From contig NZ_CP006850.1 of the NCBI RefSeq assembly GCF_000523235.1, positions 7,688,001 through 7,752,000 on the forward strand: 64,000 nucleotides of DNA, read 5' to 3'. This DNA is from Nocardia nova SH22a. GTDB taxonomy: Bacteria > Actinomycetota > Actinomycetes > Mycobacteriales > Mycobacteriaceae. The notes below the pieces were generated by a model. The model did no database searches. It had not been told where the DNA came from and was given only the letters and a program-made list of their open reading frames with translations. Below, piece after piece: positions 1 to 8,898 of this stretch (the first letter of the stretch is position 1; each line of letters opens with the position of its first letter). The translations under genes were made by a program, and so were the position numbers.

Positions 1-257
1 GGGAACTGCTGTGCAAGCCGGTGCGGCTCACCGAGATCGCCCCGGGCGCGGTCGAGACCGAATTCTCCCTGGTCCGCTTCGAGGGCGACGCCGAACGCGC
101 CGCCAAGGTCTACGAGGGGATCGACCCGCTGCTGGCCACCGACATCGCCGAAATCATCGGCTTCGTCGCGAGCCGCCCCCCGCACGTCAACCTCGACACC
201 ATCGTGGTCAAGCCCCGCGACCAGGCGGACGCGGGCCGTTTCGCCCGCCGCAGCTGA
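1..257 (+). CDS. SDR family oxidoreductase, C-terminal fragment
   Basis: This is the 3' end of a gene that begins before the window; the frame is already open at base 3 and ends in TGA at 255-257. The visible 85 or so residues match the C-terminal part of YdfG-like short-chain dehydrogenases: a PG(A/L)VETEFSLVRF segment that follows the cofactor-binding core, then a VYEGIDPL stretch and an ASRPPHVN segment. The Rossmann fold and the catalytic Ser-Tyr-Lys are outside the window, so the substrate cannot be judged. It converges on the L,D-transpeptidase gene, as Rv0484c does beside lprQ in M. tuberculosis (recalled synteny). Confidence 0.85.
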   Translation, partial: ELLCKPVRLTEIAPGAVETEFSLVRFEGDAERAAKVYEGIDPLLATDIAEIIGFVASRPPHVNLDTIVVKPRDQADAGRFARRS

Positions 258-278
258 CCCACTACGCCGCCGGACGGC

Positions 279-1538
279 CTAACTTCCACCACCGGCCGGT
301 GCGGGTGTCACCGGAGTCGCCGAAACCACCGGGGCGGGTTCGCCCTTGATCGCCGACAGGGTTTTCCAGGTGTCCCAGTCGATGGTCCAGTCGTAGAGGT
401 CGCCGTCGGCGGCCGACAGGGCGATCGAGGTGCCGGTCACCTCGACCGGGTCGCCGTACAGCGCGGTCGGGAAATAGGCCTGGGCGTCGCTGGTGCTCAG
501 GTTGATGCAGCCGTTGGTGACGTTGGTATTTCCCTGTGCGCCGGCCGATTCCGGGTTCGCGTGGATGAATTCGCCGTTGTTGGAGATGCGGACGGCCCAG
601 CGCTCACGGACATTGGTGTAGAACGGCGGATTCGACATCATGAAGTCCTCGTACTTCTCGGTCACCACGTGGATGCCCGAGCGGGTCACATTGCGGGACT
701 CGTTGCCCTCGCCGTAACTGCACGCGAAATCGAACACGGTCGAACCGTCGCGAACCACCTGGACGCGATGGCTGGGGGCATAGCCCTTGACGATCTGGCT
801 GCGGCCGATGGTGAACTGCGAGGACAGATCGGAATTGCCGTAGTCCCCGGCGCCCAGCTCGAGGCCGTACAGCTTGGCGCTGAAGTTCACCGCGGTGCCG
901 GGCGCCCAGTACTCACGCGGGCGCCAGTGGGCGCGGGAACCGCCGTTCTCGTCCGGCAGCCAGCCCCAGCCGCCCTCGGTCGCGGGCGTGGTGGTGACGG
1001 TGAGCGCCTTCTCCACGGCCTCTTTGTTCTCGACATGCTTCTTGAACTGCAGGATGATCGGCGCCGCGATGCCGACCTCCTGGCCGTCGCCGATGTTCAC
1101 CGTGGCCGAGACCACGTGCTCGGGCGCCAAGGTGGTGATCTTGCCGTCGATCTGGACGGGTTTGCCGTCGGTACCGGTCGCGGTGCCCGACCAGGTGTAC
1201 TCGACGCCGTAACCGAGCGGCTCGTCGATCTTGTAACTGGTTCCGTCCGGCGACAGGGTGCCCTTGACCTGCTTCCCCTCGGGATTGGTCAGCGCCACCT
1301 GGCCGATCCGGCCGGAGGCCACCCGCACCGATACCGGCGCGACCGGGCTGACGTCCTTGGTTCCACCGGCCGGTTCGAAGGTCACCTTCGCCACCGGGCC
1401 CTTTTCCTTGGCTTCGCCCGAACCGCCGCTGCCACCGCTCGAACATCCGGCCACCACCGCGGCGACCGCGAGCTGGCCGGCTCCGAGCAGCACGGCACGA
1501 CGGCCGGTACGTCCGGAAAGTCCGGGAATTCGAGACAT
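279..1538 (-). CDS. L,D-transpeptidase lipoprotein, LprQ/LdtMt5-like
   Basis: Predicted 419-residue lipoprotein that forms 3-3 cross-links in peptidoglycan outside the membrane. The N-terminus has a basic stretch, a hydrophobic segment and a lipobox VVAGC with the lipidated Cys at about 32. Ig-like domains follow (about 50-250), then a YkuD catalytic domain with an IHAN segment and the NGCINLS active-site loop (catalytic Cys about 344). The usual SHGC motif reads TNGC here. A Pro/Ala/Ser tail ends the protein. The start at 1538 was chosen because GGAAG lies just upstream; an in-frame start at 1574 would add 12 residues before the signal. Its position beside murB and an SDR gene matches lprQ in mycobacteria. 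Confidence 0.9.
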   Translation of the reverse strand: MSRIPGLSGRTGRRAVLLGAGQLAVAAVVAGCSSGGSGGSGEAKEKGPVAKVTFEPAGGTKDVSPVAPVSVRVASGRIGQVALTNPEGKQVKGTLSPDGTSYKIDEPLGYGVEYTWSGTATGTDGKPVQIDGKITTLAPEHVVSATVNIGDGQEVGIAAPIILQFKKHVENKEAVEKALTVTTTPATEGGWGWLPDENGGSRAHWRPREYWAPGTAVNFSAKLYGLELGAGDYGNSDLSSQFTIGRSQIVKGYAPSHRVQVVRDGSTVFDFACSYGEGNESRNVTRSGIHVVTEKYEDFMMSNPPFYTNVRERWAVRISNNGEFIHANPESAGAQGNTNVTNGCINLSTSDAQAYFPTALYGDPVEVTGTSIALSAADGDLYDWTIDWDTWKTLSAIKGEPAPVVSATPVTPAPAGGGS

Positions 1539-1608
1539 GCTCACTTCCGCGAATCTACCGCCAGCCTCCGACACGTCCGCCCGATCGAACAGTGGCGCCC
1601 GCCACGTC

Positions 1609-2715
1609 TCAGAGGTGCAGCCCCACCGTCACCGGTTCGGGTTCCAGCCGGATTCCGAAGCGCCGGTCCACTCCGTCCCGGACGGTGCGGGCCAGCTCGA
1701 CCAGATCCGCCGCGGTCGCCGAACCCCTGTTGGTCAGGGCCAGCGTATGTTTCGTGGACAACCGGACCGGGTACTCCGGACCGGGAAATCCCTTGGCGAA
1801 CCCCGCGTGCTCGATCAACCAGCCCGCGGAGAACTTGACGCCGTCCTCCGCCGGATAAGTCGGGACAGTGATATCCCCCACATCGGCCCGGATCGCCGCC
1901 AGCACTCGCGGCGCCCGATCGTGGCCGACGACCGGATTGGTGAAGAACGACCCCGCGCTCCAGGTGTCGTGATCGGCGGCGTCCAGCACCATGCCCTTCC
2001 CGGCGCGCAGGCGCAGGACCGCCTCGCGGACCGCGGCCGCCGGACGGGTCTCCCCCTCGGCGGCGTCGAATCCGCGCGCCAGCTCGCCGTAGCGCAGCGG
2101 GGCGCTGACGCCGTCCGGATTCACCGCGAACTCGACATCCAGCACCACCGCGCGATCGGAATGTTTGAGAACCGACGTGCGATAGCCGAATCCCAGCTCT
2201 TCCGGTGCGGCCCAGCGGATCTCACCGCTGGTGCGGTCCAGCAGCCGCACCCGGCGCAGCAGTTGCGCGACCTCGACGCCGTAGGCGCCGACATTCTGCA
2301 CCGGCGTCGCACCGGCCGACCCTGGGATCCCGGACAGGCATTCGAGTCCGCCCAGTCCGGCCGCGACCGCGGCGGCGACCACACCGTCCCAGTCGGCCCC
2401 CGCCTCGGCGCGCACCCGGTCGCTCCCGAGTTCCACCGCGGAGGTGGCGATCCGCACGACCACACCCTCGAAGCCGCGATCGGCGATGAGCAGATTGGAT
2501 CCGCCCGCGATCAGCAGCACCGGAACATCCGCGGCGTCGAGCGTGCGGACGGTGGCGACCAGCGCCTCGGTGGTGGCGCATTCGGCGACCGTCGCCGGAC
2601 CGCCGACCCGCAGGGTGGTCAGCTCCGCCAACGGCACGGATTCGCGCACCCGCGCACCGGTCGCGCTCAGCAACTCACGCACGTCGTCGAATGCCACCAC
2701 TCGGGAAGTCTGCAC
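1609..2715 (-). CDS. murB: UDP-N-acetylenolpyruvoylglucosamine reductase MurB
   Basis: Cytoplasmic FAD enzyme of peptidoglycan precursor synthesis that reduces UDP-GlcNAc-enolpyruvate to UDP-MurNAc with NADPH. The sequence shows the FAD-binding LTTLRVGGP and [10 protein letters not shown] segments, the [14 protein letters not shown] loop, and a [11 protein letters not shown] segment holding the catalytic Ser of type I MurB. A GTG start at 2715 gives 368 residues, close to the mycobacterial enzyme. A more upstream start at 2751 would overlap the divergent DUF2505 gene, and no clear ribosome site decides the matter. With the neighbouring L,D-transpeptidase it forms a cell-wall gene pair. Confidence 0.95.
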   Translation of the reverse strand: MQTSRVVAFDDVRELLSATGARVRESVPLAELTTLRVGGPATVAECATTEALVATVRTLDAADVPVLLIAGGSNLLIADRGFEGVVVRIATSAVELGSDRVRAEAGADWDGVVAAAVAAGLGGLECLSGIPGSAGATPVQNVGAYGVEVAQLLRRVRLLDRTSGEIRWAAPEELGFGYRTSVLKHSDRAVVLDVEFAVNPDGVSAPLRYGELARGFDAAEGETRPAAAVREAVLRLRAGKGMVLDAADHDTWSAGSFFTNPVVGHDRAPRVLAAIRADVGDITVPTYPAEDGVKFSAGWLIEHAGFAKGFPGPEYPVRLSTKHTLALTNRGSATAADLVELARTVRDGVDRRFGIRLEPEPVTVGLHL

Positions 2716-2741
2716 ATCGAAAGACGGTAGCGTGTCACACC

Positions 2742-3227
2742 ATGGCAACACCCCTGGCGTACACAGCTCACTACGCGCACCCGGCCGACGCGGTGCGCGC
2801 TGCGCTCGCCGACGAGCAGTACTGGAAGGCGCGCATCGACGAGGTCGGCGGGCCCGGCGCCCGGCTCGTCTCCTTCGCCGCCGACGGTGACCGGCTGCGC
2901 GCGGAGATGGTGCAGACCATTCCCGCCTCCGAACTGCCCGCCGCGATCACCTCGGTGCGCCCGGGCGATCTGATCATTCCGCGCACCGAGACCTACGAGG
3001 GACTGTCGGGCGTCTTCGAGGCCCACGTCCAGGATGCCCCCGCGAAGGTCCGCGGCACCGTGACCATGACCGGCGACGCCACGAGTTCACAGGCCGTCGT
3101 CGACGGTTCGGTGGAGGTCTCGGTTCCCTTGTTCGGCAGGAAGATCGAGGCCGTGGTGGCCGAGAAGCTGCTCGAGCTGCTGGCCGCGGAGACCGAATTC
3201 ACCAACGAATGGATCGCCAAGCACTGA
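2742..3227 (+). CDS. DUF2505 family protein (first copy)
   Basis: A 161-residue soluble protein of the DUF2505 family, which is related to the START/SRPBCC hydrophobic-cavity fold. No signal peptide or membrane segment is visible. Family-like features are the N-terminal strand ([16 protein letters not shown]), a [14 protein letters not shown] helix-turn and a C-terminal helix ending [14 protein letters not shown]. The ATG at 2742 was preferred because the frame is divergent from murB and family similarity begins directly after it. It heads a three-gene run (27-bp and 13-bp gaps). Function is unknown; Rv0481c occupies the equivalent place in M. tuberculosis (recalled). Confidence 0.85.
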   Translation: MATPLAYTAHYAHPADAVRAALADEQYWKARIDEVGGPGARLVSFAADGDRLRAEMVQTIPASELPAAITSVRPGDLIIPRTETYEGLSGVFEAHVQDAPAKVRGTVTMTGDATSSQAVVDGSVEVSVPLFGRKIEAVVAEKLLELLAAETEFTNEWIAKH

Positions 3228-3254
3228 TCCGGCGCCCGGGTACTCTACTGGCCC

Positions 3255-3770
3255 ATGGCCCGCCGACTCGACTACTCAGCTCGCTATCCGCTGCACACCA
3301 CGAAAGAGGTGTACAACGCGCTGTCCAGCCGCGAATACTGGGACGCGCGGATGGAGGAGATGCGCAAGCACTCCCCGAACGAGGTGGTCAGCCTGGAGGC
3401 GGGCGGCAACGGCATCGAACTCGAGGTCCGGCACATCCTGCCGCGCGACATGCTGCCCGAGATCGCGCAGACGGTGATGCGCAAGGATCTGGTGATCACC
3501 CGCAAGGAGAGCTACGGGCCGTACGGCCCCGAGGTCGAGGGTGAATTCAGCGCCTCGGTTCCGGCCGGGCCCGGCACCCTCACCGGAACCATCCGGTTGT
3601 TCGCCACCGATACCGGCTGCACACTGCGGACCTCGCCGGTGGCGAAGGTGTTCATCCCGATGCTCGGTCCCAAACTCGAGCAGATGATGCTGGTCAACCT
3701 CGTCGACCTGTTCCGCGCCGAGGCGGAATTCACCCAGCAGTGGCTGGACGAGCAGCATCCGGCGGCCTGA
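3255..3770 (+). CDS. DUF2505 family protein (second copy)
   Basis: A 171-residue paralogue of the gene just upstream, with the same layout: YSARYPLHTTKEVYNAL, EYWDARMEEM and a C-terminal AEAEFTQQWLDEQ helix. The two copies are clearly diverged and are probably an old tandem duplication. It lacks signals for export. Its likely role is binding a hydrophobic ligand, by analogy with the SRPBCC-type fold; this is inference only. It lies 27 bp after the first copy and 13 bp before a methyltransferase-like gene, so the three are probably cotranscribed. Confidence 0.85.
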   Translation: MARRLDYSARYPLHTTKEVYNALSSREYWDARMEEMRKHSPNEVVSLEAGGNGIELEVRHILPRDMLPEIAQTVMRKDLVITRKESYGPYGPEVEGEFSASVPAGPGTLTGTIRLFATDTGCTLRTSPVAKVFIPMLGPKLEQMMLVNLVDLFRAEAEFTQQWLDEQHPAA

Positions 3771-3783
3771 GCCCGTATCGATC

Positions 3784-4608
3784 GTGAACGCCGAGCCGCC
3801 CGGTTCCGATGAACGCGCCGGAAAACCGCTCGGCGCCCGGAAACCGCTCGGGACCATCACCAGGGGCACGACCGGAATCAACCGGCTGCGCCGCAGCGAC
3901 CGCTGGCTGACCCACGAGCCCGTGGTGATCGAACGGCTGCGCGCCGCCGCCGATCCGCTGATCGTGGATCTCGGCTACGGCGCGAGCCCGGTGACCACCC
4001 TCGAACTCGCCGCCCGGCTGCGACGGGTACGCGCCGACGTCCGGGTGGTCGGACTGGAGATCGATCCGGAGCGGGTGGTGCCCGATCGCGACGGGGTGCG
4101 GTTCGCCCGCGGCGGCTTCGAACTCGCGGGCCTGCGACCGGTACTGGTGCGGGCCTTCAACGTGTTGCGCCAATACGACGAGGACCAGGTCGCGTCGGCC
4201 TGGGCGACGATCCTCGCCGGGCTCGCACCCGATGGCTTGTTACTCGAGGGCACCTGTGACGAACTCGGCCGCCGATGCGCCTGGATTCTGCTCGATCGCG
4301 ACGGCCCGATCTCGCTGACGCTGGCCTGGGACCCGTTCACCGTAGGCAAACCCTCCGATATCGCCGAACGATTGCCGAAGGCGTTGATCCACCGCAATAT
4401 TCGCGGCGAACGGATCCACACCCTGCTCACCGCCGCCGATCGCGCCTGGGCCCATGCCGCGCCGATGGCGGTGTACGGACCGCGGATGCGCTGGCGCACG
4501 GCGGCGGAACTGTTGCGGGAGCAGGGATTTCCGGTACGCGCACCGCGACGGCGGCTGCGCGATTGTGTGCTGACCGTCCCGTGGGACTGCGTGCGCCCCG
4601 CGGCGTGA
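3784..4608 (+). CDS. SAM-dependent methyltransferase-like protein
   Basis: A 274-residue predicted cytoplasmic protein with a GTG start. The segment LIVDLGYGASPVTTLELAARL (about 59-79) resembles motif I of class I SAM methyltransferases, and VVGLEIDPERV resembles the acidic motif that holds the ribose. The DGLLLEGTCDELGRRCAWILL segment would be the central strand region. The C-terminal part has no motif that I can assign, and the substrate is unknown. The gene ends exactly where the convergent AbiEi-like gene ends, with no spacer. Confidence 0.7.
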   Translation: MNAEPPGSDERAGKPLGARKPLGTITRGTTGINRLRRSDRWLTHEPVVIERLRAAADPLIVDLGYGASPVTTLELAARLRRVRADVRVVGLEIDPERVVPDRDGVRFARGGFELAGLRPVLVRAFNVLRQYDEDQVASAWATILAGLAPDGLLLEGTCDELGRRCAWILLDRDGPISLTLAWDPFTVGKPSDIAERLPKALIHRNIRGERIHTLLTAADRAWAHAAPMAVYGPRMRWRTAAELLREQGFPVRAPRRRLRDCVLTVPWDCVRPAA

Positions 4609-5232
4609 TCACACCGAGGCGAGCGCGCGCCGCACCCGGGCCGCGGCATGCGGTGGCAGATGCCTGCTCGCCGAACCGATTTCGGCCGGAATGCAGCGGT
4701 CGATCGCGACCGCGTCGGCGACCACCTCGTCCAGCGCACCCTGCCCGATCCCGGTCTCGGCGAGATCCAGAACCGTCCGGACCGGCGTGGTCACCAGAAA
4801 GGCACCGGCCGATTCCACATCCGCACCCGGCAGCTCACGGCGCAGCACCACCAGCCGCGGCGCGCCGGGCGGACGGCCGGTGCGTGCCGACAGATGCAGG
4901 AACCTGGGGCGCAGCCGCCCCAGACCGTGCAGTTCCGCGGCGCTGTGATGGGAGAACGCGGCCGCGCCGTCGAACCACGCCGACCACATCGCATACTCGT
5001 CGAGCGGGCCGTCGGGCCAGTCGGCCAGGCGCAGGATGCCCAGACCCGCGCGGATCACCGATCCGTCGGCGAGCGCACCGCGCACCCGGTGTTCGCATTT
5101 GGCCCGCAGCACCACGCGCGTCGTGAAATACCCGGCGTGCCGCTCGGCCAATTGCCGTAGCACCCACCAGCCTTGCTCGGAATTCCCGGACGATCGCGCC
5201 TCCCCGGGACCCCCTGCGCCGTGCGCGGACAT
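4609..5232 (-). CDS. AbiEi-like (type IV antitoxin-family) protein, orphan
   Basis: A 207-residue protein resembling the actinobacterial AbiEi_4 group. It has an N-terminal winged-helix-like part (LRQLAERHAGYFTTRVVL), then VIRAGLGILRLADWP, a FSHHSAAELHGLG segment typical of the family, and a VTTPVRTVLDLAETG stretch. In complete type IV systems AbiEi represses and neutralises a nucleotidyltransferase toxin AbiEii, but no nucleotidyltransferase gene is next to it. Such solo genes are common in actinobacteria and their role is unclear. The ATG at 5232 was chosen; a longer frame reaches 5295 but adds unlikely sequence. Confidence 0.7.
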   Translation of the reverse strand: MSAHGAGGPGEARSSGNSEQGWWVLRQLAERHAGYFTTRVVLRAKCEHRVRGALADGSVIRAGLGILRLADWPDGPLDEYAMWSAWFDGAAAFSHHSAAELHGLGRLRPRFLHLSARTGRPPGAPRLVVLRRELPGADVESAGAFLVTTPVRTVLDLAETGIGQGALDEVVADAVAIDRCIPAEIGSASRHLPPHAAARVRRALASV

Positions 5233-5347
5233 GGACCCAGAGTACGCCCGGCGGGTGTGCCGTATGTCACAATCGGGGCCGCCTCTGCACGACAAGCCTC
5301 AACGGCTCCACAGAGCGGGCTCAGAAAGCTCGGGAAGAATCGGTGCC

Positions 5348-6121
5348 ATGAGTTCGAATCCAGCCGATACCGCGGCCGCCCCCACGCCCGCGCCCGCGGA
5401 TGCGCCTCGTCGCCATCGCGGACGAAAGATCGCGCTCATCGTCGGACTCGTCGTCCTGCTGGCATTGGTCGGCACGGCGGCGGGCGCCGAAACCTATATG
5501 CGGCACAAGAGCAAACAGTGCATCGCATCGCAGATGGAGAAGGAGCTCGGCTCCAAGGTCGACGTCGGCTTCGGTCCGAAACCATTGCTCCTCACCGCGG
5601 TGGACCACAAGGTCCAGTACATCACCGTGGACAGTGACGACACGAAATTCGGCCCCGCCGTGGACATGAAGGTCCATGCCCGGGTCAACGACGTCAAGAT
5701 GATCGACGGTGGTCGCGGCGGCTCGACCATCGGCAGCAGTTCCGCCGACGCGACCTGGAGCAACGACGGCATCGCGCAGACCCTCACCGGTCTGGTGTCC
5801 GGTGTGGAATCCGATCCCGCGAGCGGCACCCTCGATGTGAAGGTGCTCGGCGGGCTGGCCGATCTGAAGGTGCAACCGCACATCGTGAACGGCAAGATCG
5901 AGGTCACCACCCAGTCGGCCTCGCTGCTCGGTCTCGGGCTGCCCACGGATCTGGTCGACAACATCGTGCAGTCGATGACCCAGAGCCTGCAGACCTATCC
6001 GATGGGAATGCAGCCGACCTCGGTGAAGGTCACCGACAATGGCATCTCGGTGTCGCTGCGCGGCGGCCCGGCCACCCTGCAGGCCGGCAACGGCCCAGAC
6101 AGCCAAGACATCCGCTGCTGA
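5348..6121 (+). CDS. DUF2993 (LmeA-like) membrane-anchored protein
   Basis: A 257-residue protein with a short disordered Pro/Ala N-terminus, basic residues (RRHRGRK), one membrane segment at about 30-50 and an exported DUF2993 domain. In mycobacteria the DUF2993 protein LmeA binds phospholipids in the periplasm and supports lipomannan maturation; this gene matches the position of another DUF2993 member, Rv0479c (recalled). Visible features are ELGSKVDVGFGPKPLLL near the domain start, a TWSNDGIAQTL segment and the long GLGLPTDLVDNIVQ stretch. The exact ligand is not predictable. It converges on deoC with a 5-bp gap. Confidence 0.8.
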   Translation: MSSNPADTAAAPTPAPADAPRRHRGRKIALIVGLVVLLALVGTAAGAETYMRHKSKQCIASQMEKELGSKVDVGFGPKPLLLTAVDHKVQYITVDSDDTKFGPAVDMKVHARVNDVKMIDGGRGGSTIGSSSADATWSNDGIAQTLTGLVSGVESDPASGTLDVKVLGGLADLKVQPHIVNGKIEVTTQSASLLGLGLPTDLVDNIVQSMTQSLQTYPMGMQPTSVKVTDNGISVSLRGGPATLQAGNGPDSQDIRC

Positions 6122-6126
6122 TCCGC

Positions 6127-6795
6127 TCAGGCGGGAAATCCGGCCAGCACCTCGGCCGAACGCGAGAGTCCCAGCCGGGTGGCACCGGCGGCGATCAGTT
6201 CGGCCGCGGCCCCCGCGGTCCGGATACCACCGCTGGCCTTGATGCCGAGCCTGCCACCGACGGTGTCGGCCATCAGCCGTACCGCCCGCACGTCGGCGCC
6301 GCCCGCGGGGTGGAATCCGGTGGAGGTCTTCACGAAATCGGCCCCGGCTCGTTCGGCGGCCCGGCACACCTCGACGATCGCCGCATCGGGCAGCGCCGCC
6401 GATTCCATGATCACCTTGAGCACCGCGTGATCCTCGACGGCCTCACGGACGGTGACGATATCGGCCAGCACCGCGTTGTAGTCACCGGCCAGAGCCGCAC
6501 CGATGTCGATGACCATGTCGACCTCGGCAGCCCCCTGCTCCACCGCGAGCCGAGCCTCGGCGCCCTTCACCAGCGAATGGTGTTTTCCGGACGGAAAACC
6601 CGCCACCGTGGCCACCACCAGGTCCGGAGCGGTCACCGGCAGCGCCGAGGGCGACAGGCAGACCGCGTACACCCCGAGCTCGCGAGCGGTCGCGACGGTC
6701 GCCGCGACATCGTCCGGGGTGGCGTCGGGGGCGAGCAGCGTGTGATCGATCATCGACGCGACCTGGGCACGGGACAGCGATGCGGGAGCGGCCAT
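6127..6795 (-). CDS. deoC: Deoxyribose-phosphate aldolase
   Basis: A 222-residue class I aldolase that splits 2-deoxyribose-5-phosphate into glyceraldehyde-3-phosphate and acetaldehyde in deoxynucleoside salvage. DeoC hallmarks are [11 protein letters not shown] near the N-terminus, the VDMVIDIGA segment, LKVIMESA (catalytic Lys in LKVI), [14 protein letters not shown] (Schiff-base Lys in VKTSTG) and IKASGGIRT. The ATG at 6795 fits the usual family start; six more codons are open upstream. The gene is divergent from purU with a 35-bp gap. Rv0478 (deoC) occupies the same place in M. tuberculosis. Confidence 0.96.
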   Translation of the reverse strand: MAAPASLSRAQVASMIDHTLLAPDATPDDVAATVATARELGVYAVCLSPSALPVTAPDLVVATVAGFPSGKHHSLVKGAEARLAVEQGAAEVDMVIDIGAALAGDYNAVLADIVTVREAVEDHAVLKVIMESAALPDAAIVEVCRAAERAGADFVKTSTGFHPAGGADVRAVRLMADTVGGRLGIKASGGIRTAGAAAELIAAGATRLGLSRSAEVLAGFPA

Positions 6796-6830
6796 GGGCA
6801 CACAGTCTGGCACCTGCGAGGATCGTCGCC

Positions 6831-7718
6831 ATGAGTGGTATCGAGTCAGCCGGCGATCGTCGGTTCGTGCTGAGCCTGGGCTGTCCCGACCGGCCGGGCA
6901 TCATCGCGCGCATCACCTCGTTCATCGCCGACCTCGGCGGCTCGATCATGGAGGCCGGCTACCACTCCGACACCGACTCCGGCTGGTTCTTCACCCGCCA
7001 GGCGGTCGCGGCCTCGACCGTGCCTTACGACGTCGAGGAACTGCGCGAGCGATTCACCGTGCTCGCCGCCGAGCTGGGATCGCAGACCGAATGGAAGCTG
7101 CTCGATTCCGGGCAGCGGCAACGCGCGGTACTGCTGGTGAGCCGGGACGGGCACTGCCTGCACGATCTGCTCGGCCGCGCGGCCAGCGGCGAACTGCCCG
7201 CCACCATCGAGGCGGTGATCGGCAACCATCCCGATCTCGGGGAGATGACGCGCGCGCACGGGATCACCTTCCATCACGTCCCGTTCCCCACCGATCCGGC
7301 CGAACGCGGCCCGGCCTTCGAGCAGGTCCGCCGGCTGACCGACGCCTACGATCCGCACGCGGTGGTCCTGGCCCGGTTCATGCAGGTACTCCCCGCGACA
7401 CTGTGTGAGCACTGGGCCGGGCGGGCGATCAATATCCACCACAGCTTCCTGCCCTCGTTCGTGGGCGCGCGGCCCTATCACCAGGCGTACGCACGCGGCG
7501 TGAAGCTGATCGGCGCGACCTGCCACTACGTGACCGCGGATCTGGACGCCGGGCCGATCATCGAACAGGACGTGACCCGTATCGATCACTCCGACACCGC
7601 GCGCGACATGGTCCGCCAGGGCCGCGATATCGAGCGGGTGGTGCTGGCGCGCGGACTGCGCTGGCATCTCGAGGGCCGGGTGCTGGTGCACGGCCGCCGC
7701 ACGGTGGTGTTCTCCTAG
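6831..7718 (+). CDS. purU: Formyltetrahydrofolate deformylase
   Basis: A 295-residue cytoplasmic enzyme that hydrolyses 10-formyl-THF to THF and formate, balancing one-carbon pools and supplying formate for purine synthesis. An N-terminal ACT domain is visible ([17 protein letters not shown], about 14-30), followed by a formyltransferase-like domain with [10 protein letters not shown] and [17 protein letters not shown]. These hold the Asn, His and Asp of the catalytic triad. Length is normal for PurU. It converges on the hydrolase gene with a 2-bp gap. I do not recall it from the mycobacterial version of this block. Confidence 0.96.
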   Translation: MSGIESAGDRRFVLSLGCPDRPGIIARITSFIADLGGSIMEAGYHSDTDSGWFFTRQAVAASTVPYDVEELRERFTVLAAELGSQTEWKLLDSGQRQRAVLLVSRDGHCLHDLLGRAASGELPATIEAVIGNHPDLGEMTRAHGITFHHVPFPTDPAERGPAFEQVRRLTDAYDPHAVVLARFMQVLPATLCEHWAGRAINIHHSFLPSFVGARPYHQAYARGVKLIGATCHYVTADLDAGPIIEQDVTRIDHSDTARDMVRQGRDIERVVLARGLRWHLEGRVLVHGRRTVVFS

Positions 7719-7720
7719 CC

Positions 7721-8737
7721 TCAGCCCGCGGCAGCGCGGCGGCCGTGCCGTGCGACGTCGACGAGACGGCGGAGTTCGGCATTGAATTCCGCACTGGCCT
7801 CGATATTCGCCAGATGTCCGGTGGCCTGCACCGAATAGTGCTCCAGATTCCCGGCCGCCGCGAGTTCGTCGGCGATCTTGCGGGACATGCTCTCCGGCAG
7901 CAGATTGTCGTACGCACCGGCGATCACGACGGTGGGGACGGCCAGGCTTGCCGCGGCGCCGTGGATCTCGAGTTCGATCAGCGCGAGTGCGAACCTGGCC
8001 CGCACCAGCGGTCGGCACGACCGCACGATGGACAACGCGAAATCGACCTGGTCGGCGGTGGCGTGCCGATTCATGATGCGCGCCTTGATGATTTCTCGTG
8101 CGGGCGAGCCGGGTGGGAACGGAACCGGCTGCCCGAACAGCGCCCGCCCGAGCCAGGTGGGCGCGGGCACGATGTCGTTGAACAGGGGCAGTACCCGGGT
8201 CTCGGCGGCGATGTCACCGGCCGTGGTGGTGAGCAGCATCGCCGCACTCGCACGGCGGGCCACCTGCTCGGGATGGAATTTCGCCCAGGACTGGATGGTG
8301 ATGCCGCCCATGCTGTGCCCGACCAGGACCGCTCGGCGTCCGGCGGGCAGGACCGCGTCCAGCACATCGGACAGATCGTCGGCCAGCTGCTCGGCCTCGA
8401 AGCGGCGCGATCCCAGTGTGCTGGCGCCGTGCCCGCGCAGATCGAAGGCGATGACGCGATGGTCACTCGCGAAGGCATTGATCTGCGGATTCCAGTATTC
8501 GAGGCAGCAGGACCAGCCGTGGACGAAGACGATGACATCCCCGTCGGCCGGTCCGTAACTGTGCACCCGCAGCTTGGCCCCGTCCGCGGTGGTGACGGTG
8601 CTGACCTCGGGATCGGGCGCGGCGTTCAGTTCGGCCGTGCGATACCTGCGCGAACGCAGCTTCGCACGGAAACCAGCGGTCAGCGCGCCTGGGCCGGTCC
8701 GCAGATCGGCGAGGTTCTCGGGCAGGTTCCCCAGCAT
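7721..8737 (-). CDS. Alpha/beta hydrolase (tandem copy 1)
   Basis: A 338-residue alpha/beta hydrolase with no signal peptide. Landmarks are the oxyanion HGWSCCLEYWNPQ region, the nucleophile elbow GHSMGG (Ser about 143), a DLRGHG loop and a C-terminal catalytic His in ATGHLANIEA. The substrate is unknown; an epoxide hydrolase or an ester or lactone hydrolase are options. The start at 8737 is supported by AAAGGAG five bases upstream. It is a close paralogue of the next gene, including its ribosome-site sequence, and both are preceded by a GCTTGC/GCAAGC palindrome. Confidence 0.88.
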   Translation of the reverse strand: MLGNLPENLADLRTGPGALTAGFRAKLRSRRYRTAELNAAPDPEVSTVTTADGAKLRVHSYGPADGDVIVFVHGWSCCLEYWNPQINAFASDHRVIAFDLRGHGASTLGSRRFEAEQLADDLSDVLDAVLPAGRRAVLVGHSMGGITIQSWAKFHPEQVARRASAAMLLTTTAGDIAAETRVLPLFNDIVPAPTWLGRALFGQPVPFPPGSPAREIIKARIMNRHATADQVDFALSIVRSCRPLVRARFALALIELEIHGAAASLAVPTVVIAGAYDNLLPESMSRKIADELAAAGNLEHYSVQATGHLANIEASAEFNAELRRLVDVARHGRRAAAG

Positions 8738-8771
8738 GAGCACTCCTTTGTGTCCAACCGCAGACTACCCC

Positions 8772-8800
8772 GCTAGCAAGGGTGCTTGCTAGTGCAAGCA
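8772..8800. promoter_or_regulatory. Overlapping palindromes, predicted operator (site A)
   Basis: Two overlapping inverted repeats lie about 55 bp before the start of hydrolase copy 1: CTAGCAAG-GGTG-CTTGCTAG (8773-8792) and TGCTTGC-TAGT-GCAAGCA (8783-8800). Both have perfect arms. The GGTGCTTGC element recurs at site B and, inverted, at site C. I infer a regulator-binding site. Confidence 0.6.
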
Positions 8801-8898
8801 GTGGGATTTTTCGTTCCCGCACCCGTTCCACTACCGCGTATATCGCCGGGCAATCACCCAGCGCTACTGCGTAATTCGATCGACCCCGATCCGGGAGG

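Noticed and set aside
561..2730. Long plus-strand frames opposite the L,D-transpeptidase and murB genes
   Set aside because: Both lie antisense to genes with clear family motifs and give low-complexity Arg/Gly/Asp-rich products.
5340..5365. GAGTTCGAATCC, resembling a tRNA T-loop
   Set aside because: No matching acceptor, D or anticodon stems are found around it, and it is the start of the DUF2993 gene.
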